From the NCBI GenBank assembly GCA_013298375.1, contig JAAFHM010000318.1, positions 1 to 5,773 on the forward strand: a stretch of 5,773 bases of DNA, written 5' to 3'. Source of the DNA: Ignavibacteria bacterium (GTDB taxonomy: Bacteria; Bacteroidota; Ignavibacteria; Kapaibacteriales; UBA4661). A model generated the notes under the pieces. The model was not told the DNA's origin. It was given only the letters and a program-made list of their open reading frames with translations, and made no database searches. The position numbers and the translations under genes are program-made. Of the stretch, positions 1 to 5,773 are shown in pieces; the first letter of the stretch is position 1, and every line of letters begins with the position of its first letter.

Positions 1-2463
1 TTACTCTCCACAACCGATAGGCTGTCCGGGCGGCACGGCAAGTGGTTTTGGTACAACGACCGTTTTGGGGCTTTTCATAAACTCGGCAATCTGTGTTGAA
101 GCAAGTAAATACGAGGCTTGTGTAGCTTCGTCGTTGAGAGTTTTGCGCTTCGAGTCCATGAACTGGCGTAAATTCTCAAGATGCAGCAGCGTTACGGCGC
201 GGGTTTGCGAAGAAGCATCATCGTCCTGCACAAGGCGCATTAAGCCTTGTAGAACGGCAATATTCACCGTGCGCTGAATTTCCGCTTTGTAGCGTTGGGG
301 CGCTATTGGGGCTTTCCATGTCGCAGAAAGAAGTTTTTCAAGAACTTCACTGAGCGAAGGTAAACGGCTGTCTCGTGCGTTGTATTCCAACAAACGAGCA
401 GCCCGTTCGGGATGGAGGATAAAACTCGTCGTAAAGGTTGCTGCCGCCTCTGCCGCCGCAAGCGCGTCAAAGGTAAGCCCGGTGCGGTTTTTGAAAGACT
501 CTCGTGTACGATTGTAGCCGTATGCTGGCGGTGGGATGAGTTTCAAAAGCGTCTCCGGCAGCGCCAGTGCATCGGCATCAAGTGTTGAAAGCAAAGCTGT
601 AAGCGCTCTACGCTGCTCTTCTGCTGCAATCATACCCGTAGCAATTTGCCCGTCGCCGCGCAGCGCATAACGGTACTCCAAGCCGCCAAGAATCTTGCTT
701 ACAGCTTCGGTTTGATAGCGATGCAAAAAATACATCGGCACAAGCGTTTCATCCAGTGTCGATAATGCCTGCCCTTGCGGGATATTATTTGCACCAAAAC
801 GGCTTAAAACCTCACTTCTCATTTTCATCAATCGTGTAAGTTCGTCAATAGCATTTGCGCCATTGTCCCAAAGATGCGCCGCAGGATGCGCTCCACCCGA
901 AGGACGAGCATCTTCATCGCTGATAAAATAGAGACCACGCTTGTGTGCATCGTCCAAAATGCTCTTCAAACCCTGTTTTTCTTCGCCGGAAAATTCTTCG
1001 TACCCAAAACGGATAGAGATTTTATCCCATTCTCCAATTCCCGTTGTGTATGCATTCGCAAGAGATACTGCGCCATTTGGAGATTTTTCGATGGTCGGAT
1101 GCGGATAATCCATCACTGACGAGCGCCCCTTCACGCCTATCGCGCTAGCAGCAAAATTGTGTGACAAGCCCAAGGTGTGTCCGATTTCATGCGCCGAAAG
1201 TTGCCGCAACCGCGCCAATGCCATCTGTTTCAATTCTTCTGAAACAGTTTTTCCCTCCTCGTAGGCGGCAATCAAGCCCGAAGCAATGAGAAAATCTTGC
1301 CGAACACGCAAGGAACCAAGTGTTACGTGTCCTTTCAGGATTTCTCCCGTGCGCGGGTCGCTTATACTTGCACCATACGACCAGCCGCGAGTGGCGCGGT
1401 CCACATTGTAGCGCACATCCATCGGGTCGGCACTATCAGGCAGAATTTTTACCTGAAACGCATTCACAAAGCCTGCCGCCTCAAACGCCTCATTCCACCA
1501 CGTTGCGCCCTCGAAAAGCGCTGAACGAATCGGCTCTGGAGCGGCGTTGTCAATATAATAAACAATTGGCTCAATAGCTTCACTTTTTGCCAATGCAGGA
1601 TTCTTCTTTTGCAAACGGTGGCGTGTGATAAAGCGCTTCAGAATAGGCTGGTCAATCGGCGTGGAATAATCCATAAAACTCATGGGAAAATAGCCGGAAC
1701 GCGGGTCAAATTCACGCATTTTGAATGCTTGCGCGTCATTCAAGGGCGGTAAATCAATGAATGAGTGATGCTGCCTGACACTGACGATTTGCGGGGTTGG
1801 CGCGACATCGCGTATGTACTGCCCAGCAGCATCGCCATTGAACGTGATGATTGCTTCAAACTCAGTGTTTTGGGGAAAACTTTTTGTTCGGGGCAGATAC
1901 ATTGCGGACTGCTCCAAAGCAAGATTATATGCGCCCTGCCCCGTCCGTTTGAGGGTTAGTGCTACGCCATGTGCATCCCGCAAAAAGAAACTATTTGCAT
2001 CCACCAGCATTTTCGAGCCTTCTTCTGCTTCGATCTTGAACCCATGCAGCACAGACTGTGCAAAGGATTCAGCAACGGCGCGTTGTTCGTTTGCATTGGT
2101 GGTGACAGCGCGAAAATTCAGATTCGGTTGCACAAGAAGCAACTTCGAGCCGTGCCGTTCCAGCCACACAACTCGTTCACCGCTCAGTTGTCCTCGGTCA
2201 AGCCCGATGTCGTTGGAGCCAACGCCCTGCGGTAGCGATACGGCATAGAGGAAATCGCGGTCTAACTGGCTTTTTTCGATTTCAAGCCAGATTTTATCGG
2301 TCTTTGCGTCGTGATAAAATGTAAAAAATCCGGAAAATTTTTGCATACCGGCAATTTTTCCAGAAAATGGCGCTGTGGCTGGTGTTGCGGCTTGTTGCGC
2401 AACTGCATTTTTGCTAAAGAACAAAAGGGCAATGCTGGTAAAGGCGATAAATACGAGGTTCAT
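1..2463 (-). CDS. Secreted zinc-dependent metalloprotease, DUF5117/DUF4953-like (HExxHxxGxxH)
   Basis: Predicted exported zinc endopeptidase; the substrate is unknown. Residues are numbered from the longer TTG form (838 aa, start at 2517). The zinc-binding motif HEIGHTLGLSHN lies at 443-454, with His443, His447 and His453 as ligands and Glu444 as the catalytic base. A metzincin-like Met-turn, SSVMDYP, follows at about 466-472 (Met469). The roughly 400 residues before the motif resemble the DUF5117-type N-terminal region, and the roughly 370 after it the DUF4953-type C-terminal region of large Bacteroidota-type metalloproteases; length fits that family. Residues 19-40 form a signal peptide (hydrophobic core about 20-34, likely cleavage after AVA at 40). 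I chose the ATG at 2461-2463 (820 aa) because it opens directly on this signal peptide. An in-frame TTG at 2515-2517 would add 18 polar residues. Neither start has a clear Shine-Dalgarno site. The gene is complete, with TAA at 1-3. Family assignment is by recognition, without a database search. Confidence 0.88.
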   Translation of the reverse strand: MNLVFIAFTSIALLFFSKNAVAQQAATPATAPFSGKIAGMQKFSGFFTFYHDAKTDKIWLEIEKSQLDRDFLYAVSLPQGVGSNDIGLDRGQLSGERVVWLERHGSKLLLVQPNLNFRAVTTNANEQRAVAESFAQSVLHGFKIEAEEGSKMLVDANSFFLRDAHGVALTLKRTGQGAYNLALEQSAMYLPRTKSFPQNTEFEAIITFNGDAAGQYIRDVAPTPQIVSVRQHHSFIDLPPLNDAQAFKMREFDPRSGYFPMSFMDYSTPIDQPILKRFITRHRLQKKNPALAKSEAIEPIVYYIDNAAPEPIRSALFEGATWWNEAFEAAGFVNAFQVKILPDSADPMDVRYNVDRATRGWSYGASISDPRTGEILKGHVTLGSLRVRQDFLIASGLIAAYEEGKTVSEELKQMALARLRQLSAHEIGHTLGLSHNFAASAIGVKGRSSVMDYPHPTIEKSPNGAVSLANAYTTGIGEWDKISIRFGYEEFSGEEKQGLKSILDDAHKRGLYFISDEDARPSGGAHPAAHLWDNGANAIDELTRLMKMRSEVLSRFGANNIPQGQALSTLDETLVPMYFLHRYQTEAVSKILGGLEYRYALRGDGQIATGMIAAEEQRRALTALLSTLDADALALPETLLKLIPPPAYGYNRTRESFKNRTGLTFDALAAAEAAATFTTSFILHPERAARLLEYNARDSRLPSLSEVLEKLLSATWKAPIAPQRYKAEIQRTVNIAVLQGLMRLVQDDDASSQTRAVTLLHLENLRQFMDSKRKTLNDEATQASYLLASTQIAEFMKSPKTVVVPKPLAVPPGQPIGCGE

Positions 2464-2529
2464 AGCGGGAAGAGAAAAGTGGTGAGTTTTAGATGATGCG
2501 GGTTGAGAGAAATGCAAAAATTTTCGTGA

Positions 2530-4434
2530 TTACGGTACTTGCAGAATGCCCATTTTTTGCATCAGAAACGTCGCATTTTTGTTGTGCGCAACGCCTGAAC
2601 GCAAGGTATAATCAAAGTGGAGGTCGTCTCCTGTGATGATTCCTTCAAAACAAAAATTCCGTACCGAATCGGGAAATTCCTGCTCCAATGCACCAATTTC
2701 CGTATCGTGCGTGGCAATCACGGCAAGGCTCGTAAACGAGAGAAATTGTCGTAGAAGCCCGATGGTTCCTGACTTTTTATCGGCAGAGTTTGTGCCTCGC
2801 AAAATTTCATCCAACACAACGAGCATCTGTTCCCCATCGCGCAAGCGTCCGACAATCATTTGAAGGCGCTGCAATTCCGCAAAAAAGTAGGATTCATGGC
2901 GTTCGAGCGAATCGGTGGTGCGCATACTTGTTACGATGCGGAGTATCGAAATTGAAAATTCATCCGAAGCAACAGGTAATCCCATTAATGCCATTGCCGA
3001 ATTAAGCGCCAGAGCGCGGAGAAACGTGCTTTTGCCCGCCATATTTGCCCCCGTAATAACGACAAGTCTGCCTTCATGGAGGGATAATTGCAAGGAATTT
3101 TTCACTGCCTCATTTGATGGCAAAAAAGGGTGTGCTAAACCTCTCGCTTCAATGTGTGGAGCGCCCGCATCAAGAATTGTCGGTTGACAAAAATGCGGAT
3201 GATTGAAGACAAATCCTGCCATGCTCACAAGCGCGTCCATTTCTGCGAGCATTCGGAACCATTCTTCAACACGCTGATAGTGGAGATTACGCCAAGCGTT
3301 CATGCGGCTGATACATTGTAAATCCCACAAAAATACACCATTCAGCAAGATTGCTCCAAAAAAACTTTGCCCCATTTCAAATGCTTGCAAAAGTGTCGTC
3401 AGTTTTTTCATACTTCGGAGCGCAGAATCGGCTTGCAAGGCGCATTGTTGTAATTCGGGCGATTGGAAATTCGGATGCGTCTGCGCAAGGCGGAATAGCC
3501 GCACATACACTGCGAGCAAGTTCGCTGTACGGCTCATTGTTGCAGATTCACGGCGGATTCGAGGGAGAAAAATCGCATAGATGCTCAGTTGCCCCAAACC
3601 GAATGCAAGGAAAAGTCGCATAAAGCCGGAATCGGGAAGGAAACTCGCAGCAATGGCACTGGCAATCGTGAGAAGCGGCACACCCCACAAGAGCGCTTGA
3701 AACCAAGGTTTTTGAAGTATATCGTTCTGCATGGAAACCGCTTTTGCACGAAGCCAATCCTGCAAGCGATTCTGCTCTGTCCCCGTCAAATGGCGTGTAC
3801 TCAGACTTGCCATCCATTCGTGGCGGAAGGTCGTCTGCCGGGAAAGTTCGGAAAGTGCTTGCTGTCTGGCGCGAAGTTGCTCAGAATGCTGAAAAGTTGT
3901 GGTGAGATGCTCGGCAAGCCGCTTGTAGCCTATCGGCGTAACGGTGCGATTCATGCGTTGGAAAAGCGAAAATTCTCCAAAAACGTCAAGATCAAGGGCA
4001 AAATCATCTGCACGAGGCGGCATAATATCACGCTCGGTGAGAAATTCGCCGCCATGTGGAATAGCCGTAAAATCCCCCGAAAGCACTGCTAATTCTCGCT
4101 TCTGAATGCGTAGCATTAACTCGGCACGCTCACGTTGTTCAAAATGATTGGCATGGCGAGTCACCAAAAACAAAAATATTCCGAGACTTGATAGAAGAAG
4201 TCCATACCAAAGTTGTTTAGGTAAAAATGCAATAACACCAACACTGCCATACCACGATACATAAGCAGCTAATACAATCACAAGCGCCGAAGCCAATCGT
4301 AGAGCAGAAATACGACGAATTGCTTTATCGTGAATGCTCAAACGTGTGGCAAAATACCGCTCCTGCTCAGTATAAAACGCTGTCGGTGTTTCGGGTAAAA
4401 TAGCCTTCGGTAGCGCATTGGTGCTGGTGTTCAT
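2530..4434 (-). CDS. Membrane-anchored MutS-like ATPase (MutS family, not MutS1 or MutS2)
   Basis: A P-loop ATPase of the MutS superfamily; its cellular role is not established. Residues are numbered from a GTG at 4446 (638 aa). The C-terminal ATPase domain has Walker A GANMAGKST at 466-474, a signature-like segment HESYFFAELQRL at about 517-528, Walker B LVVLDE at 542-547 (Asp546, Glu547) and a switch histidine in VIATHD (His580). A MutS core-like segment, DVFGEFSLFQRMNRT, lies at 154-168. The N-terminal mismatch-binding domain with its Phe-x-Glu motif is absent, and so are a Smr nuclease domain and the ~850-residue length of MutS1. Instead there are two hydrophobic segments at about 51-75 and 79-97, and another pair at about 249-270 and 277-295, so it is probably membrane-bound. 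It resembles the 'ABC_MutS-like' group common in Bacteroidota. The GTG at 4446 lies inside the Shine-Dalgarno site, so the start is the ATG at 4432-4434 (634 aa) or the adjoining GTG at 4435-4437. Canonical mismatch repair is unlikely. Confidence 0.9.
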   Translation of the reverse strand: MNTSTNALPKAILPETPTAFYTEQERYFATRLSIHDKAIRRISALRLASALVIVLAAYVSWYGSVGVIAFLPKQLWYGLLLSSLGIFLFLVTRHANHFEQRERAELMLRIQKRELAVLSGDFTAIPHGGEFLTERDIMPPRADDFALDLDVFGEFSLFQRMNRTVTPIGYKRLAEHLTTTFQHSEQLRARQQALSELSRQTTFRHEWMASLSTRHLTGTEQNRLQDWLRAKAVSMQNDILQKPWFQALLWGVPLLTIASAIAASFLPDSGFMRLFLAFGLGQLSIYAIFLPRIRRESATMSRTANLLAVYVRLFRLAQTHPNFQSPELQQCALQADSALRSMKKLTTLLQAFEMGQSFFGAILLNGVFLWDLQCISRMNAWRNLHYQRVEEWFRMLAEMDALVSMAGFVFNHPHFCQPTILDAGAPHIEARGLAHPFLPSNEAVKNSLQLSLHEGRLVVITGANMAGKSTFLRALALNSAMALMGLPVASDEFSISILRIVTSMRTTDSLERHESYFFAELQRLQMIVGRLRDGEQMLVVLDEILRGTNSADKKSGTIGLLRQFLSFTSLAVIATHDTEIGALEQEFPDSVRNFCFEGIITGDDLHFDYTLRSGVAHNKNATFLMQKMGILQVP

Positions 4435-4445
4435 CACAAAAATCA

Positions 4446-4453
4446 CTCCTTTT
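4446..4453 (-). promoter_or_regulatory. Shine-Dalgarno site of the MutS-like gene, overlapping the kinase stop codon
   Basis: The minus strand reads TAAAAGGAGTG here. TAA (4454-4452) is the kinase stop and AAGGAG is the ribosome binding site. The last G lies 11 nt before the ATG at 4434 and 8 nt before the GTG at 4437. The site rules out the most upstream GTG (4446), whose first base belongs to the site. The overlap with the preceding stop suggests translational coupling. Confidence 0.75.
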
Positions 4454-5540
4454 ACGGTGGTGGACTCAGGTTATGGATGTGCGAGGGCGGTAAACTCTCT
4501 TCCGGGCTAGCCAGTAACGGCAAATCTACCATAAAAACACCACCCTTTTGCTCTATTTTCACGGGTTCTTGTGTCAAAAGCGAATATTGCTGACGAATAT
4601 TTTCTAAGCCAAGATTGGTCGAAGGCTGCGGAAGAGGTTTGGGCTGAAAAGTATTGCCGACGCGAAGATGTTTACCAACAATCGACATAGAGATTTTAAG
4701 CGGCTTTTGACGGGAAATAATATTGTGCTTGACCGCATTTTCGACACATAATTGCACCACCAGTGGCGGTACGGCAAATCCCAAAGCGCTATCAGGAATC
4801 GAACATTCAACATGAAAATTTTCACCGAAGCGCAATTCGTGCAAGTGCAGATATGCTCGTACAAAACTTAGTTCCTCTCGGAGTGGGACTGTTGTATAAG
4901 GCTTACTTTGCAGAACGTATCGATAAACATTTGATAAATGCTGAACAAACCGCACCGCGTCTTTTGGCTCATCCTCAATCAGTGCCGTGAGCGTGTTCAA
5001 ACTATTAAACAAAAAATGCGGGTCAATTTGCTGCTTCAGCACAGAGTTTTGCGTCTCCAAATGCACCCGCCGAAGAAGCTCTGCCTCGCTATGAACGGTT
5101 TTCCATCGCTCGAAAAGAATCATGCTAATATGCACAACGTTCATACTCAACGCTATCATCAAGGCAAGCAAAATATTTTGCTTGAATATAAGCATTTTCA
5201 AAGGGGTATCAAAGCCATAAAGCAGCGCTTGCGACAGCGTAAACAGTTCCACCCAAACAAATGTGCTGATAAAAACGTGCAGCACCATGAGCGTTTTGAG
5301 GCGTGTTTCAAGGGGAAACCATCGTTGGAGTTTGACGAATAAGCGCAAACTTACTTCGGAGCAAAGGACAGCATAAATCGTCGAAAAAATAATATCGTAG
5401 GGTACTTTTCCGATAAATTCTTGGAAAAACTGCCGGGCAAAACTGTCCGTAAGGGAAATTCCCCAGCTTAACGAACAGAACGTGAAGGAAATAAGCGGCA
5501 CCCAGAAAAATCGAAGCCAAGGATATTGTATTGCGCCCAT
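4452..5540 (-). CDS. LytS/YehU-type membrane sensor histidine kinase (His_kinase + HATPase_c)
   Basis: Predicted integral-membrane sensor kinase of 362 aa that would autophosphorylate on histidine and pass phosphate to a response regulator, usually of the LytTR type in this family. Four hydrophobic segments lie at about 10-29, 48-68, 84-106 and 121-143, with no recognisable extracytoplasmic sensor domain. A short helical linker (about 144-168) leads to the His_kinase-type H-box QQIDPHFLFNSLNTL, with His175 as phosphoacceptor. The ATP-binding part shows the N-box VENAVKHN (Asn268), RVGN at 293-296 and a G-box NLGLENIRQQY (Gly311). After the catalytic domain (about residue 343) comes a Pro/Ser-rich tail ending in PPP. 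The ATG start is well supported by AAAGGAG at a 5-nt spacing. The TolC-type gene ends 2 nt upstream, suggesting that the kinase senses or controls export. No response regulator adjoins it in the window; the next gene encodes the MutS-like ATPase. The signal sensed cannot be told from the sequence. Confidence 0.93.
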   Translation of the reverse strand: MGAIQYPWLRFFWVPLISFTFCSLSWGISLTDSFARQFFQEFIGKVPYDIIFSTIYAVLCSEVSLRLFVKLQRWFPLETRLKTLMVLHVFISTFVWVELFTLSQALLYGFDTPLKMLIFKQNILLALMIALSMNVVHISMILFERWKTVHSEAELLRRVHLETQNSVLKQQIDPHFLFNSLNTLTALIEDEPKDAVRFVQHLSNVYRYVLQSKPYTTVPLREELSFVRAYLHLHELRFGENFHVECSIPDSALGFAVPPLVVQLCVENAVKHNIISRQKPLKISMSIVGKHLRVGNTFQPKPLPQPSTNLGLENIRQQYSLLTQEPVKIEQKGGVFMVDLPLLASPEESLPPSHIHNLSPPP

Positions 5541-5542
5541 CG

Positions 5543-5773
5543 TTACTCCTTTCCAAGCGCCTTAGCAAGGTCTGCCGAGGCAACGAGGTAATCATAGACC
5601 GCCTGAAAATAGTTGGATTTTGCTTGTGTGAGCGCAAAATCAGCATCGGAAACCTCAATTTGCCTCATCAAACCTTGTGCATAGCGGCTGCGAACCGCTT
5701 TGTAGCTTCGTTCTGCGGCTTGTATGGTGCGCTCTTGGGCGGTAATTCTCTCGCGGGCTTCTTCCACACTGGA
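5543..5773 (-). CDS. TolC-family outer-membrane efflux protein, C-terminal fragment (cut by window edge)
   Basis: Only the last 76 codons are in the window; the reading frame stays open through base 5773, so the 5' part lies outside. The visible protein is a long amphipathic alpha-helical stretch typical of the last coiled-coil repeat of outer-membrane efflux proteins (OEP/TolC family). It has Ala/Glu/Arg-rich heptads, then a SRYAQGLMRQIEVSDADF turn of the 'ryxaGlxsxxexxdA' type, then AQ-x-N-type spacing in TQAKSNYFQAVYDYLVASADLAKALG. The family forms trimeric outer-membrane channels that work with periplasmic adaptors and RND, ABC or MFS pumps of the inner membrane. Those partner genes are expected further upstream but cannot be seen. 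The GTG at 5765-5767 is an internal valine, not a start. The gene ends 2 nt before the kinase and carries the kinase's ribosome binding site in its last codons. Confidence 0.85.
   Translation of the reverse strand, partial: SSVEEARERITAQERTIQAAERSYKAVRSRYAQGLMRQIEVSDADFALTQAKSNYFQAVYDYLVASADLAKALGKE
5546..5552 (-). promoter_or_regulatory. Shine-Dalgarno site of the histidine kinase gene
   Basis: The minus strand reads AAAGGAGTAACGATG. A full AAAGGAG sits 5 nt before the kinase ATG (5540-5538), inside the last codons of the TolC-type gene and directly before its TAA stop (5545-5543). The spacing is near ideal. The arrangement suggests that ribosomes ending the efflux gene reinitiate on the kinase. 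Confidence 0.8.

Noticed and set aside
1814..2248. Plus-strand open frame of 144 codons
   Set aside because: It is antisense to the protease gene, gives a Cys/Ser/Arg-rich low-plausibility product, and has no ribosome binding site or known domain.
3589..4092. Plus-strand open frame of 167 codons
   Set aside because: It lies wholly within the MutS-like gene on the opposite strand. The product is Cys/Lys/Arg-rich with no recognisable domain, and the minus-strand protein has clear family motifs. It is a shadow frame.
2530..4434. Annotation as mutS or mutS2 mismatch repair protein
   Set aside because: The ATPase domain is of the MutS superfamily, but the mismatch-binding domain and Smr domain are missing and membrane segments are present. 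Neither gene symbol is justified.
4444..4446. GTG as start of the MutS-like protein
   Set aside because: Its first base is the last G of the AAAAGGAG ribosome binding site, so initiation there is not sterically plausible. The ATG at 4432-4434 or GTG at 4435-4437 fits better.
4938..5342. Plus-strand open frame of 134 codons
   Set aside because: It is antisense to the kinase region encoding its membrane segments and H-box. The product is His/Gln/Lys-rich without a recognisable fold, so it is a shadow.
5308..5658. Minus-strand open frame of 116 codons spanning the TolC/kinase junction
   Set aside because: It overlaps both well-supported genes in another frame and has no family resemblance.
1..5773. 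CRISPR array, tRNA/rRNA, insertion sequence or prophage signal
   Set aside because: I saw no regularly spaced repeats, no terminal inverted repeats or transposase motifs, and almost no non-coding space in which an RNA gene could sit.

Overview
The window is a densely packed stretch of bacterial DNA with every convincing gene on the minus strand. In transcription order (high to low coordinates) it holds: the 3' end of an outer-membrane efflux (TolC-type) gene, a LytS/YehU-type membrane histidine kinase, a membrane-anchored MutS-like ATPase, and a secreted zinc metalloprotease whose stop codon lies exactly at the window edge. There is no non-coding stretch longer than about 70 bases. I see no RNA genes, mobile elements, CRISPR arrays or long repeats.

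The gene content points to the Bacteroidota/Chlorobiota (FCB) side of the tree. The membrane MutS-like proteins, the His_kinase-family sensors lying next to efflux genes, and the large HExxHxxGxxH proteases of the DUF5117/DUF4953 type are all common there. Base composition is moderate, and clear AAAGGAG Shine-Dalgarno sites precede two of the genes. Strong Shine-Dalgarno use is less typical of classical Bacteroidia, so a Chlorobi/Ignavibacteria/Kapabacteria-like or Rhodothermia-like source is plausible. This is an inference from family distribution, not a firm assignment.

Layout: the TolC-type gene ends 2 nt before the kinase ATG, and the kinase ends 17 nt before the preferred MutS-like ATG. 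At both junctions the Shine-Dalgarno site touches or overlaps the upstream stop codon, so these three genes look like one translationally coupled operon. The protease follows after 12 nt (TTG start) or 66 nt (preferred ATG start), with no visible Shine-Dalgarno site. It may be read from the same transcript or from its own promoter.

The efflux protein and kinase fit a known pattern, an exporter operon carrying its own sensor. The usual LytTR response regulator is not next to the kinase in this window; the next gene is the MutS-like ATPase. How the MutS-like protein and the protease relate to the exporter and sensor is unknown. The cluster is mostly made of recognisable families, and I do not see proof of a new system. 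The membrane MutS-like protein inside a sensor/efflux operon is the part most worth following up.
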